A stretch of DNA of 64,000 nucleotides, from NCBI RefSeq assembly GCF_009905375.1, contig NC_133650.1, forward strand, positions 299,459,957-299,523,956, written 5' to 3'. Source of the DNA: Apium graveolens (lineage: Eukaryota; Streptophyta; Magnoliopsida; Apiales; Apiaceae). The notes beneath the pieces are model-generated. The model did not search any database. It was not told the DNA's origin and saw nothing but the letters and a program-made list of their open reading frames with translations. Positions 24,019 through 36,627 of the stretch are shown here, in pieces (within the stretch, counting starts at the first letter, position 1; every line of letters starts with the position of its first letter). A program made the position numbers and the translations under genes.

Positions 24019-24567
24019 ATGGTTTGTTTGTGTTTTCAATTAATTCATATTCATAATTTTAATATTTATTATAAATTTGTATACTAATTTTGTTTATTTA
24101 ATTGGTGAATATAGACTCTTTCGAATGATATAGATTTGTTGCACCCACCTGCTGATGTTGAGAAGAGAAAGCATAAGCTCAAGCGTCTCGTTCAAACCCC
24201 CAATTCCTTCTTCATGGTATTCACCTTATTCATATTTCTATTTTTGTTTTTTTTTAACATTTTTTAGGATTTATTAATTTTATTTGTGTTTGATTAGGAT
24301 GTGAAATGCCAGGGATGCTTTAACATGTAAGTTTATTAATTAACATTGTTTTTTACCTTGTTTTTATTCGTTTAATTGGTTTAATGAGCTGTGATTGTTA
24401 TGTCAATTGTATTGAATTTTATTTGTGTTGGAAATTGTAGAACTACTGTGTTTAGCCACTCTCAGACTGTTGTGGTGTGTGGCAACTGCCAGACAGTATT
24501 ATGTCAGCCAACCGGCGGACGTGCCAGGCTTACAGAGGGATCCTCGTTTAGGAGGAAGAGCGATTGA
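24019..24567 (+). CDS. RPS27: Small-subunit ribosomal protein eS27, four exons
   Basis: Exons are 24019-24021 (the ATG alone), 24115-24216, 24298-24326 and 24441-24567, with GT-AG introns. The product is 86 residues, the normal plant length. It opens [20 protein letters not shown] and carries the zinc-binding pairs CQGC and CGNC separated by FSHSQTVVV, ending FRRKSD. It is a structural protein of the cytosolic 40S ribosomal subunit. No lesion is seen, so the gene should be active. The first intron directly after the ATG and the telo-box/site II promoter fit plant ribosomal-protein genes. A lone ATG exon is unusual but follows directly from the splice sites. Confidence 0.96.
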
Positions 24568-25408
24568 TATCGACCTTGGATTTTTGGTCAGTTGATTGGG
24601 AGATGAAATGATGCAACTTGTTTTGATATTTAATGTATTGCTACAAGTAAATTGATATTTAAGGTCGTTAAGCTGAGTTTAGTCTTGCGTGTGTTCTGTT
24701 GGTTTTTGTTGCTATGGATGAATTGATAATGTTTCGAGGTAGACTATTTGATCTTGTTGAATTTTGATGCAAGTATTAAATTTAATGTGTATCTTACAAG
24801 TAGACTTGCTATTTACCTCTGCTTTTTTTCTCATTGCCCTTTGTGTTCATGTAAGTTGATTAAAAAATTGCATCAGATTTTCTATACATATACCATCAAA
24901 AAGTCTGCTTTATTGGTTCTTCTCCAGCTGCTCGTATGATTTTATTTCCGCATTACTGCCTAATTTATCTTGGAACAGCTGAGAATATGCGCAAGTACGA
25001 CACTTTGTCGCTGGTGTAAATTCTTTAGCTTTTTGTTATGATTCTTTACCAGAATATTGTTAGAGTCTGATTTATGTACACACAAAATTTGAAAGAGAGC
25101 CTGTTTAGATTCCAAAATTTTGCTTGCTCGTGGAAAGTGAGGCACTTTAGTGCTTAAATTGACCGCTCTGCAGGTTATAATTTCAGTCTTAACAATGAAA
25201 ACAAGGGTTACAATGGTGGCAAGAAGTTGCTTCCCAGTTGGTAAGGGATTGCTGCAGCCAAAATTAGATATTTTTATGCCGAGGGAAGTTGGAAGGTGAG
25301 AATAATATGTGAGTTGGGATCTAAATGTCAAATCTTTAGTCATTTGTGCAGAATTTGGCCTCTCCACATTGGAAAATGGATAGGTAAAAGACATAAAAAA
25401 TGGGAGGA
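24568..25408. other. eS27 3' flank and host DNA up to element F
   Basis: No gene recognised. A 144-codon minus-strand opening (24960-25394) has no known domain and biased composition and is probably chance. The last five bases, GAGGA (25404-25408), are the left target duplication of element F. Confidence 0.6.
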
Positions 25409-25711
25409 TGTTAAAATGTTTGAATAAAAATAAAGTGATTGTTAAAGCGTATCAAGAAAGTCTCTCAAATTTTACCGAGAAGACTTGTAAAGCTTATCGA
25501 GAAAGACTTGTAATTGTAAAGTTCATTGAGGAAGTTTTGTAATACTTAATGAAGAAGTTTTGAATAGCTTACTTAGTAAGACTTGTAAACCAAGTACTAT
25601 AAATAACTCATTTAGCTAATGAAATGAAACACAACTTTCTCTCCATCTTCTATTCTCCTATATTTCCTCTACATTAAACATAACTAATATTTTCTGTCAA
25701 GATTTATAACA
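25409..25711 (+). repeat. Element F 5' LTR (303 bp)
   Basis: Runs from TGTTAAAATGTTTG to GATTTATAACA. ACTATAAATAAC at about 25596-25607 is the TATA region. It matches 58413-58694 with many substitutions and small indels, so it is old. Confidence 0.92.
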
Positions 25712-25727
25712 CGTTATCAGCACGAGT
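25712..25727 (+). other. Element F primer binding site region
   Basis: CGTTATCAGCACGAG follows the LTR. It resembles the TATCAGAGC-type initiator tRNA match only in part. Its position supports the call more than its sequence. Confidence 0.6.
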
Positions 25728-26052
25728 CTCTGCCAACTGAAGCTTTATTCTCGAAAGAGTTACGACTTATTTTGACCCACGAGTCCCTATCAACTAAAAC
25801 TATTTCATAAATGAGGTACGTTTCCTTTTCCTCATTTTCTTCTAAATATTATTACATATTTATGTTACCGATTGAGATCTATAAAGATGTCTATGCCGTC
25901 AAATAATACTATAAAGATGTCGCTGCCGTCAAGTAATAATCAAAAGTTTTCTGGCCGGATATGTCGTCGTAACTTTTGTATAAAGTTATTATTTCAACTT
26001 GCTAGTTTAAATATTATGTGACATATTATATCTTATTTAAAATTTATTCAGA

Positions 26053-27076
26053 ATGGCGAATCTTGCAAAATTATAGATTGTTGTCTTGGATGTTTCAGGA
26101 AATAATTATTTGTTATGGGTCCTTGATGCGGAATTACACCTTAGTGCTAATGGCCTAAAAGATACCATTGACCCGGAAAAAATCTCAACGGTTGAACAAA
26201 ATGCAAAAGCGATTATCTTTCTTAGTCATCACATCCACGAAGATCTAAAATCTGAATACCTCACTATCAAAAATCAACTCACCATTTGGAATAATCTCAA
26301 GGATAGATTTGATCACCAGAAACTTGTTCACTTGCCATCTGCCCGATATTACTGGATTAATTTGAGGCTATAAGATTTCAAATTTGTAGTTGAATATAAT
26401 TCTGCTCTTTTCAAGATAAGCTCAAAATTAATTTTATGTGGTAAAAATATTACTGATACTGAAATAATTGAAAAGACCCTCTCAATCTTTCACCCCAACA
26501 CTGTGATCCTGGCTCAACAATATAGGGAGCGTAATTTTCAGAAATATGACGAGCTGATATCTCTCCTTGTGGCTGAAAAGAATAATGAGTTGCTACTGAA
26601 AACTCATCAGATACGTCCCACAAGCTCTGCCCAGTTACCTGAAGTACATAACACATTATTCCTGAAGAATGAACGTGGGAAAGGGCATAGAGGAGGACGG
26701 GGTTATGACGAAACCGTGGACGTGGAAATTTTCGTGGTTGGTTTCACAATCAATATCATTTTGGCCACCTGAAGTGGCAACGTGATGGTTACAACTCTGG
26801 CCACCAGAAATGGCAACTTGAAGTACCAAATAAAAGAAAGGCACCTCAAGAAGGAGATAACCGAGGCATCTGTCATAGGTGCGGATCTGAGGGGCACCGA
26901 CAACGTACTTGTCGCACACCCAAACATCTTGTTGATATCTACGAGTCATCCAAAAGGAATAATGGAAAGAGAGTAGAAACCAACTTCGCTAATTATAATC
27001 TAGTTAATGAACCAGTCAATAAGGCCTCAAATGAAATAGACACTGGTGCTAATCTTTATTATGGTTTAGACGACTA
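26053..27076 (+). pseudogene. Element F gag, broken
   Basis: The ATG at 26053 (MANLAKL) meets a TAG after seven codons. The frame reopens as LDVSGNNYLLWVLDAELHL, the copia Gag N-terminus, then stops at 26373 and continues in frame shifts to about 26770. A CCHC knuckle, CHRCGSEGHRQRTC, is encoded at 26871-26912 in another frame. It is followed by a tail ending in DTGANLYYGLDD. No intact Gag is possible. Confidence 0.85.
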
Positions 27077-27220
27077 GACTTCATATGTATTGTCTTGCTT
27101 TACTTATTTTCTTTGTGTTTTACTTATGTACTCATTTTATGTACTTGTTTCATGTTGTTGTTCTATGTACTCGGTTTGTTTTTAATAAAAATGTTTTTCG
27201 TTTATATATGTATAGAAATG

Positions 27221-29130
27221 GAAGATATATGCATTGTTGACTGCGCAACCACACACACTGTTTTACATAGTCAGAAATACTTCTCACAGTTGACTAAAAC
27301 CAACTCACATGTCTGGACGGTATCAGGTACATCAAATATAATATAAGGTTTTGGGAAAGCTAGTTTTCTTCTACCAAATAAGATACACATACACATATAA
27401 GAGGCTCTATACTATAGCAAGTCAACTAGAAACCTATTGAGTTTTAAAGATATCCGTTTTAACGGGTTTCACGTTGAAACTACTAATGAGAATGAAAAAG
27501 AATACCTTCTTATCACCTCAAACACCGTTGACAATAAAAGGGTCCTAGAAAAATTCCACTCGATTTTTTCATGATTATATGTTACGAGTATACGAGTTCT
27601 TGAATCTCATAGTGTCAACATCCCCAAAGTCATAGACACAAAACTACTTTCCCTTTGGCACGAAAGACTCGGTCATCCAGGAGTATCTATGATGTGTCGT
27701 ATCGTTGAAAATTATGTGGGACATCCTCTTAAAACTCAAAAGATAATATCCCAAGATAATCTTCATTGTTCAGCATGTTCCTTAGGAAAACTGATTATCC
27801 GACCATCCCCAGTTAAGCTTCAAATCGAATCCCCGAAATTCTTAGAAAGAATTCAAGGTGACATTTGTGGTCCTATTCATCCATTTTCTGGCCCATTTAG
27901 GTACTTTATGGTTTTAATTGATGCGTCAACTCGATGGTCTCATGTATGTCGACTTACAACCCGAAATACAGCCTTTGCCAAATTACTTGCCCAAATAATT
28001 AAACTCCGAGCTCAATTTCCTGACCATCCCATTAAATCAATCCGACTAGATAATGCTGTTGAATATTTTACATCTGCAACTTTTAATAAATATTGTATGT
28101 CAGTAGGAATCTCAGTCGAACACCCGGTGGCTCACGTACATACACAAAATGGTTTAGTAGAATCCTTAATTAAAAGACTTCAACTTATTGCCCGTCACTT
28201 ACTCCTAAGGGCAAAATTACCTATATTTGTTTGGGGGCATGCAATACTTCATGCTGCAAATATAATTAGAATAAGGCCTTCTGCTTACCACAAACAATCC
28301 CCTCAAGAATTAGTTCTTGGTCAAGTACCTAATATATCTCATTTAAAAGTATTTGGTTGTGCTGTGTATGTTCCTATATCACCACCACAAAGAAATAAAA
28401 TGGGACCTTAAAGAAGAATTGGTATATATGTTGGTTTTGATTCTCCATCTATTATAAGATATCTGGAACCATTAACTGGTGATGTTTTTACTGCTCGCTA
28501 TGCTGATTGTCATTTTGATGAATCCATGTTCCCTAAATTAGGGGGAGATAATGATTTGCATAAATTAAATTCCGAAATATCATGGAATGCATTAGGATTA
28601 AATTCTATTGATACACTTACTAATCAATGTGAATCTGAAGTTCAAAAAATTATACATATGCAAAATATTGCTAATCAAATGCCGGATGCCTTTAGTGACT
28701 CTAGACATATTAGAAGGTCACATATATCTGCTGTTAATGCTCCGACACGAGTTGAAATCCCTACTAAGAAATCAATTTCTGAAGAATTGATTGGTGATTC
28801 AAAGCCACACCAGAAGCGTGGTAGACCTATTGGTGCAAAAGATATTGTACCACGAAAACGAAAATTGATTGGAATTGCCCCAGAAGTGGCAAAAGTTTCA
28901 AAAAATACCCCAGAAGTGGTATTTCCTCCTGAAGAGGTTCAAGCCCCTGAAGTGGCTGTAACAAAACTCCCATACGTGGGATTGCCTCCAGAAGAGAATG
29001 TTGCCCCAGAAGTGGCATATGCCCCAGAAGTGGCAAATGCTTCCACAGAAGCAAAGGTACCTGAAAATTATGAGATCTCAATGAATTATGTACATAACGC
29101 GAAATTACTGGATCATGGGAGTATTGAGGT
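27221..29130 (+). pseudogene. Element F pol part 1: protease and integrase
   Basis: The protease-like site is VDCATTHTVL at 27236-27265. Stops follow at about 27346 and 27400. The pre-integrase and integrase frame starts near 27655 (RLGHPG) with HCSACSLGK as zinc ligands. The acidic triad is GDICGPI, RLDNAVEY (the usual Gly before Glu is Val) and QNGLVES. A TAA lies at about 28409-28411. The C-terminal linker (28866-29045) repeats APEVA-type units encoded by a CCAGAAGTGGCA minisatellite. A MITE cuts the frame at 29131. Confidence 0.88.
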
Positions 29131-29988
29131 TGGAGATGCACAAAATGCCCACCGGGCCGGGTTTTGACCGAGCCTTAAAAAGCCCGGGCTTTGACCGGGC
29201 CGGACTTTTCGGGCTTTGACTTTGACCGGGCCGGGCTTTCCGGAAATGTCATAGCCCGTTTGGGCCCTCGAGGCGGGCCTAACCGGGCTTTTTTTCGGGC
29301 CGGATCGGATCGGGCCGGGCTTTTTTCTAATTTAAATCGGATCGAGTATTATTAGAGATTCCGAAGAATACATGTGTTAGCAATTAGATCATCGTAAAAA
29401 TGTATTAGTTTACATGAAATATTTTATGAAAACATTACTTCGTTAAAAACATTTAAGTTCGGCAAACAATAAACATGTATATAGAATAATATGTTTTATC
29501 ATTGTTATGATAACAATGATAACAATGATATCATTGTTATGATAACAATGATATCCAAATATTCATAACAATGATATCCAAATATATATAGTGTACTTAT
29601 TATATCTTCTTTCATTATTTAAGCAACGAAGTATATAAATAATATTATTAATCACAAATATGTAAATATATATGTGTTTAAAGTATTATTTTTATTTATA
29701 GTAAATGTGAATTTATAAATATATAAGAAAATATATTAGAATAATCATATTATAACCGGGCTTTTTCGGGCTTTTTATCGGGCTGGGCCGGGCCGAAGCC
29801 CGGGTTTTAACCGAGCCGGGCCGGGCCGGGCTTTGCCTAAAAATATAGGGCCCGTCGAGGCCCGAAGCCCGGGTCGGGACCGGGCCGGGCTTTGACCGGG
29901 CCGGGCTTTGACCGGGCCGGGCTTGACCGGGTTTTGACCGGATCGGGCCGGGCCAAATTTTTGGGCCCGGACTTTTTATGCATCTCTA
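29131..29988. mobile_element. hAT-type MITE inside element F
   Basis: It is flanked by an 8-bp duplication, ATTGAGGT (29123-29130 and 29989-29996). The ends are inverted: TGGAGATGCAC on the left, and TAGAGATGCAT reading in from the right. Both arms are GC-rich arrays of GGGCCGGGCTTTGACC words. The 430-bp middle is AT-rich with ATCATTGTTATGATAACAAT palindromes at about 29495-29575. There is no transposase, so it is non-autonomous. An 8-bp duplication is typical of the hAT superfamily. Confidence 0.88.
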
Positions 29989-29996
29989 ATTGAGGT

Positions 29997-31121
29997 TGAT
30001 GATGTATATGCTTTTTCCGTGACATCTGATATTATTATGAACTCCGATCCTGTACCACAAAGTGTGGCAGAGTTCCGACACCGAGATGATTGGCCAAATG
30101 GAAAATTGCGATTCAAGAAGAATTGCAATCCTTGCGCAAGAGAAATGTATTTGGACCTGCAGTCCAAACACCAGCTGGTGTAGTCCCTGTCGGGAATATA
30201 TGGGTATTTGTACGAAAACGAAATAAGAGAAATGATATTGTGAGATATAAGGCCCGGCTAGTAGCCCGGGGATTCTCTCAAAGACCTGATTTTGATTACC
30301 AGGAAACATACTCTCTTGTGATGGATGGAGTTACTTTTCATTTTCTAATGGGTATGGCTTGTATGGAAAAACTGGAAACACGTTTGATGGACGTTGTGAC
30401 GGCATACCTATATGGATCATTTGATAGTGATATTTATATGAAAATTCCTGAAGGGTTAAATATTGAGGACACTAAACCTCGACATTTATATTCTGTTAAA
30501 TTACAACGATCATTGTATGGTTTGAAACAATCTGGTCGTATGTGGTACAACAGGCTTAGTGAATACTTATTGAATGATGGATATGTTAATAATCAAGTGT
30601 TTCCTTGCATTTTTATTAAACGATCATCAACTGGTTTTGTTATTATTGCTGTATATGCGGATGACTTGAATATTATCGGTACTACTGAAGATATTACTAA
30701 TGCTCCTAACTATTTGAAAAATGAGTTTGAAATGAAAGATCTTGGAAGTACAAGATTTTGTTTAGGTATACAGGTGGAGCACTTATCTTCAGGAATATTT
30801 GTTCATCAATCAAACTACAATGAAAAGATTCTTGATCGGTTCTACATGGACAAAACTCATCCACTAACCACGCCAATGGTTGTTCGATCACTCGAACTTG
30901 AAAAGGATCCTTTCCGTCCTAGAAAACAAGATGTAGAGACTCTTGGACCTGAAGTTCCATATCTCAGTGCAATTGGCGCTCTCATGTATCTTGCAAACAA
31001 CACACGACCTGATATTGCATTTGCAGTGAACCTGTTGGCAAGATTTAGTTCTGACCCTACTAAAAGGCATTGGGATGAAATAAGACATATATTCAGATAT
31101 CTTCGAGGGATAATCGATCTT
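29997..31121 (+). pseudogene. Element F pol part 2: reverse transcriptase
   Basis: Resumes directly after the MITE. RT motifs are RYKARLVARGFSQ, VVTAYLYGSFDSDIYM, SLYGLKQSGRMWYN and the active site YADDLN (YADD in place of the common YVDD), then LGIQVEH and TRPDIAFAVNLLARFS. The frame is open for about 345 codons and is cut at 31121 by element G. RNase H lies beyond G at 57734-58285. Confidence 0.9.
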
Positions 31122-31736
31122 TGTTAGGTCACACACACACTGTAGAGGGGGTGAATACAGTGTATAGTACACTTAAATCGAACTTTAAGAACTTAAGTAA
31201 CAGAAAACAAACTTTATTGAAATAATAAACTCTGTTACAGTATGGAACTGTTACCTCTCAGTGATGAACAAATATCACAAGAGCTGCTAGGGTTACAATG
31301 AATAATCTTTTCTAATAATGATAACACTTATAGTGTAAACCCTATGTCTGTGTTTATATACTACACAGTTACAAGATAATCGCTAATTGATATGGAATAC
31401 AATTCTGCTTCCTAAAAAATATCAATCAGATATCTTTTCTTCCAAGTATTCCATTCTTCACGGAATTCCTTCTTCATGCATATCTCTTCTTATGTTTATC
31501 TCGATCTTCTTTCCTTTAATCAGCTACTGTCCTTATCTGATTGTCCTTCAGCACTTAAGTTCTGATATCTATCTTCTGATGATTATCTCCTGATAATATA
31601 AGTACTGATATCCTTAAGTCCTGACTTCCAGTATAAGTACTGATCAACAGTTAAGTACTGATTTATCCTGTTCACGTAACATCTGAAAGCTAAACATAAA
31701 ACATATTAGCCATGACATTATCAAATATATCTAACA
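31122..31736 (-). repeat. Element G 3' LTR (615 bp)
   Basis: Runs from TGTTAGGTCACAC to ATATATCTAACA on the plus strand. TATATAAACAC (minus strand) lies near 31350, and AAACCCTA nearby at about 31336-31343. It inserted into the RT/RNase H region of F. Confidence 0.95.
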
Positions 31737-31750
31737 ATCTCCCCCAACTT
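31737..31750 (-). other. Element G polypurine tract
   Basis: Minus strand AAGTTGGGGGAGAT abuts the 3' LTR. Confidence 0.9.
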
Positions 31751-31944
31751 GTAAATTAACAAAATATACAAGTTTAACAGATATTTGATGATGTCAAAAA
31801 CATTAAGTACAAATGCATGAGAAATAGACTAGATAACTACAACTTACAGTCCTTAAAGTTTTTACCAATTTCAACTTCTGATAACAACTTCAATCTGTAT
31901 AAATATCAGAATTTAAGCAGTTGTAGATCTTCGACTTGGCTTCT

Positions 31945-34900
31945 TCATTTTCTGATCTCTCTGATGTCAGGAGTTGTTCTGAGATAGTTCTTCAACAAAC
32001 ATTTCTCAGCATATCTTAGTTCATCAATCATTCTCCTTTTAACACCTTTAAGCTCTGCAGTATCTTCACCAGTTTGAAAGATTGCAGCTCTGAGATCATT
32101 AATCTTTGCTTTTCTCAACTCCTGGTCTAGTCTTATGACATAAGCTTTGTCAGACTCAAGATTGAATTCAAGTCCCTTAATACCAAGATACGTTCTGATC
32201 TGTGCAGTATTAGGCTTCATATCAACAATATCACCATTGTGATCTCTGTACTTTGGAACATATATACTGTCAGACTTAACAGAATAAAGCCTTTTCTGTC
32301 TCTGAATCTGTTCTTTTAAGTAGTTTGCAGCAGTCTCTGTTATTCTGTCATCCACTTGAAGTAAGAAAAGTACATGCTCCAATTCTTCAAAATACTTCAA
32401 AGGAATGGCATTTTGTCTTATATGATAAACCCTACCATCTGTCATGAAATACAACATGATGTATTCTTTCAAGTAGGTATGGTAAACCATCTGTACAGAT
32501 TCCAGTTGATTCAATCTCTCAGGAGTTGCTCCAATACCTGGTTCACTCAAGGAAGTTGGATCATTGGTAGTGTTGTGTACTCTTCTTTCATCAGCACTTC
32601 CCAATCCAGTTTTATCTCTAGCTTCCTTTCCAGTAACTACTCTTGCTTCAAAACCACTTGCAGTAATCTTCAAAGATTGAGTCTGTTTTGCTTTAGTGAA
32701 TCCTGGTATGAGTGTCTTTGATCTATTTTCTGATATCAAGTTAACTTGAGCTCTGTCAGAGGTTACTTGCTTCTTCTGAATATCAGAACTTACAATTTCT
32801 TGACTCTGAACAACTTGAGCCATGTCAGAGGTTGTTTAAGAACTTTTCTTGAAGTCAGAGCAAGATCATCTTTTCCATCAGTAATTTCTTCTTCCTCGGG
32901 AGGTACATAAGCCTTGATAGGTTCACCAACCTTTTCTTTACCCTTGGATCTTGGATCTATCTGTGGTTGTGATCTAGCCAATGTTGCTTCAGTATGTGTC
33001 CTTTCTTTGATCACAATGCCTTTAAGTTTTGGAAGTAACTTTTTACCAGAAGCTTCAGATTTAGATGTGACTTTCTCTGATTTAAGTCTGGCTTCTTCTT
33101 CCTTTAAACTTTCCAAGTCCATCCCTGGAATTGCTTGAAGAAATAACTGTCTTGACATTTCCTCATCAAGATCTAGAAGTTCATCAGAACTTATCCTTTT
33201 ACCAGCAGCAGAACTTATTCTTTTCCCAGTATCAGAACTTGTTCTGTGACTAGCTTGTCTTGATGTAAACCTTCTACCTTGACTATGACCACTACCCATT
33301 CCAGAGTTTCCTTGGTCATCTTTTCCATCATCCTTTCCTTGCAATGTCTTGTTGGTTTTGCATTTGGACTTAATTACCTTCTCCCCCTTTTTGGCATCAG
33401 CAGGTAATAAAAGAGAGATAAGTAGTTCCACTGAGGTCTGGATTTCAGTAAGTTGCGATTGCTGAGAAGCTTGATTTGTCAGAATTTGATCAATCTGAGC
33501 TTGTTGATTCTCTTGAGTTTTCTCAAAATAAGCAATCCCGTCAATGGTAGGTTGAAAGAACTTTTTCTTATCAATTTTCCAAACTTGTTCCTGTTTGATA
33601 AAGTTCTCTTGAATCTTGTGTAGCTCTGCATGAGTATTGGAATGAAGACCTTGTAGATGTTTAGTACTCAATGCAGTGACTCTAAGCTGGGTTTTAAAAT
33701 CATCAGAATTTAACATTTCATTAGCTTTAGTCAAGTGCTCAGCAAGATGTAAAGCATTTGGAACACATGAAACTGAGTTCCATTCCTTAGTCCACTCCTG
33801 ACCTGCAGGAGTTTCACTCCAAGGCACTGGTGCATCCCTGATAACAAACTCCTTTACCAGTTCAGACTTAGGAAGAGTCGGTGGAGGAGTATGTCTTGAA
33901 GGACCTGCTTCATCAGCATCTACAGTTGTAGCAGCTTCACCAGTATCTCCAACATTTGCAGCATCAGAACTTAAAGAATCAGTATCTTCTGATAAGACAA
34001 CAGTGTGAGTAGCAATGGAGGCTTCAGCATCCTCTACTTGCTGATCTGATACTAAGTTCTGATCAACAGCCATATCCTGATGCTCACCTAAAATCTGATC
34101 ATCAGCATCTTGATGCAGAGAAGGTGTTGTTGAAAACTCTGGAGTTTGAACAGCATCAGTAACATATGTTGTGGAAGGATTATTTGTTGTTGGAGCTTCT
34201 AAGAAAAGTATTGTAGGCACAACCAGGTTCTGAATATCAATTTCAGCACTTGTGCCTGGATCAACAAGAGACACAGATGGTGAGTTAGCCTTGTCAGATA
34301 CAGCTTCCTGAGATGGAGTTGATGGAGAAGAAGTGACTGGAGCAAATTCCTTGTCTTGTGAGATCAGAGATTCCTGATCCCCTTCCTTAGTTGCTTCCTC
34401 CTCATCATCTGAAACTGGCCTTTGTGCCCTCTGTTTCTTGTACTTCCTTGTTGATTTGGATTCCTTGGGAGTTTCAGGAACTATCATACGTCTAAGCCTC
34501 TTGAGAAGCCTAGAACCCCCAATTTCAGAATCCTTCTGAGAAGTTGCTTTCTCAGCTTCAACCACCACAGGTTCTGAAGAAGGAATCTGTTCCTCAGAAT
34601 CTGATTTATCTCTCAAAGTAATTCTCCTCCTCTTTTGAGGTGTTTGAGGAACAGTCTTTGTTCTCTTTGGCTTAGAGGATGTAGGCTTCACAGTAGGTGC
34701 TGAAGAAGAAGGTTGAGCAGTCTGTGAAGTGGAGAGATAGGATTTGAGATAAGTTCTGAGGGTAGGTTGAGTAGAATGAGAGGTAGGTACTGAGGTTGAT
34801 GGATTTTGGGTGGTTGGAGGTGGTTGGACATCAGAGTAAACAGATCTATAAGTATCAGGATCAGCATTTACCAGGATCTGTTTTACAGACTTAGGAATCT

Positions 34901-35654
34901 GTAATGGTCTAACCACTTTCTTCTTAGTATCAGCATTTACCAGGTCATTAAAGTATCGTTTTGCAACCTTAAAAGGTGGGGTTTGAGTGCTGACTAAATG
35001 AGGTTCATCAGTACAGTAAGTGTAAATAAGTTGACAGAATCTAGCAAAATAAACAACATCTCGATCCTCTGTCATCCTATCCCCAATAAAACCAATTATT
35101 CCAGTTGCAAAATCAAAATGAGTTTGATGGATAATAGCATACCCTATGTGCTGACTCAGAATTGGGATAGCATCAAAATTTGAACATTTGTTCCCAAAAG
35201 CTTTGGTGATGCAATCAAAGAAGAAACTCCATTCTCTTCTGATATTAGCCCGTTTCAACTGTCCAAGTTTCGTCAGACGCTTTTCATATCCCAATTCAGC
35301 CATTAACTCCCGAAGGGCTGAGTCCTCTGGAACTGAGAAAGTACAATCCTCTGGAAGATGTAAAGCCCTGCGTACTGTACCAGGAGTGACTACAAAGGAT
35401 GAATCACCCACTTGGAAGATAATATTGGGAGTTCCACGGTTACCACCATCATCAAAAACTCCAGTCCTCCAGAACCTCAGAACTTGTTGACTTGAAAATA
35501 ATTCAGGCTGAGTTAAGGCGTACCCAACCTCACTATGTGCAAGAAGATCTTGCACAAAGTGCAATTCAGATGGAGCGTCAGCATGATCAAGAATTGCAGC
35601 ATAGTTGTTTGGAACAAACTTTGCTCCATCAATGATTAAATCCTTTGGTGCCAT
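31945..35654 (-). pseudogene. Element G env-position ORF, one frameshift
   Basis: The ATG at 35654 (MAPKDLIIDGAKF) opens 954 codons. One T is missing near 32830 compared with H (GTTGTTTAAG versus GTTGTTTTAAG), and the rest continues in the next frame to 31945. The N-terminal domain (about residues 1-275) has FWRTGVFDD, VRRALHLPED and FFFDCITKAFGNKCSNFDA. A Ser/Thr/Pro-rich acidic and basic linker with PQKRRRITLR follows, then VPWSETPAGQEWTKEW, a Gln-rich coiled coil, and a C-terminal domain with YFMTDGRVYHI. I see no signal peptide or membrane span. The function is unknown. A nucleic-acid or nuclear role fits the basic clusters better than an envelope. Confidence 0.85.
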
Positions 35655-36450
35655 GTGAAAAAAAAATATTGAGTTTCAAGGATGCCTGTTAGGTGTTTGA
35701 GATAATGTCTGTATGAAAAACCAACGTGAGAAAGAAGAGAAGGAGAGTAAAAGTAAGAAGAGAGATAAAGTATAAAGAAAATAAAAGATTAAAGAAATCT
35801 TCTCTCTGTTGTACTTATACTCTGAACAAAAATGTTACCGTTGGACACCTGTCAGACATGTAGTAATAACGGACAGTTACTGGGCTCGAGAAAACAGGAA
35901 TCATTACTTACCCAGTTGCCTAGTTTCAAGGAAAAACCGTTCCATTTATCAAGAGAAACAGTTTTAATTCAAAATTTAAACCGTTAGCACTGATTGGATT
36001 ATTTTTCATTGCATCATTGAAATTCTGAAAATACATCACATGAAAATGACCAAGATAAATTAGATATATAAGTGCTGAAAATGAATCAGAACTTAATATA
36101 AAACAAAAGTTATATGGTCATCAGAATATCAATCAGGATTTATCAACACAAGATAAAATAACTTAGAGACAAAATCTTGAAGTAAAAACAATTTTTATTA
36201 ATATATCAAGACAATACATTTATGAAATGGAAATTACATCAATACTTATACAAGATTTTCCCTAAGTTCCTAATCCTAACATCAACAGCTTTAGTCCTAG
36301 CTAAGAAGCCTGACAAAGCTGAGGATGAAGAAGAACAGGAAGAAGACAAGATTAAGTCATCTTCCTCTTCCTATCTTCGACGAACAAGATGGCGAGTCGT
36401 ATGATTCGCTCTTGCTGACGGATAGCTTCCCGCCTTTCCTCCTCCAATCG
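35655..36450 (-). other. Leader of the env-position ORF and spacer in element G
   Basis: CT-rich on the minus strand just before the ATG. GTATAAGTAC (minus) near 35811-35820, about 160 bp upstream, is a TATA-like candidate. It is otherwise non-coding and sprinkled with TCAGAACTT words, for example 36086-36094. Confidence 0.5.
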
Positions 36451-36627
36451 CTACAGATGGCGATGGTAATCCATATAGAAGAATAGAAGGTGAGTTAGCA
36501 CCTCCTGTGGGACAGAATCCCAGATCTCCTCAGGAATGGCTGTTACATGCCACTCCTGCTGCCACTCGGCACAACTTAGCTCCATAGTGAATGTTTGGTT
36601 GTTCAAAAACATGTTGTATCGAACCAT
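36451..36627 (-). pseudogene. Small conserved ORF between pol and env-position ORF, element G (truncated)
   Basis: The ATG at 36627 opens MVRYNMFLNNQTF and continues MELSCAEWQQEWHVTAIPEE, nearly the same protein as in H (46937-47212). After MDYHRHL the codon is TAG where H has an Asp codon. The downstream frame (RLEEERREAIRQQERI) stays open to the same end near 36354, so the product here is 58 residues instead of 91. A TATA-like CTATATAAGC (minus) lies about 78 bp upstream, at 36701-36710. I do not recognise a family. Confidence 0.6.

Noticed and set aside
23851..24087. 78-codon frame starting before the eS27 ATG
   Set aside because: It covers the promoter, 5' leader and first intron of eS27; the true start is the ATG at 24019.
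24960..25394. 144-codon minus-strand frame next to eS27
   Set aside because: No recognisable domain, no supporting signals, and it lies in a likely 3' flank.
29131..29330. GC-rich GGGCCGGG array as a G-quadruplex or telomere-like repeat
   Set aside because: The array occurs on both arms inside a defined MITE with inverted ends and an 8-bp duplication, which explains it better.
31122..31736. Independent solo LTR at 31122
   Set aside because: It pairs with 57114-57728 in length, sequence and target duplication, so it is the 3' LTR of G.
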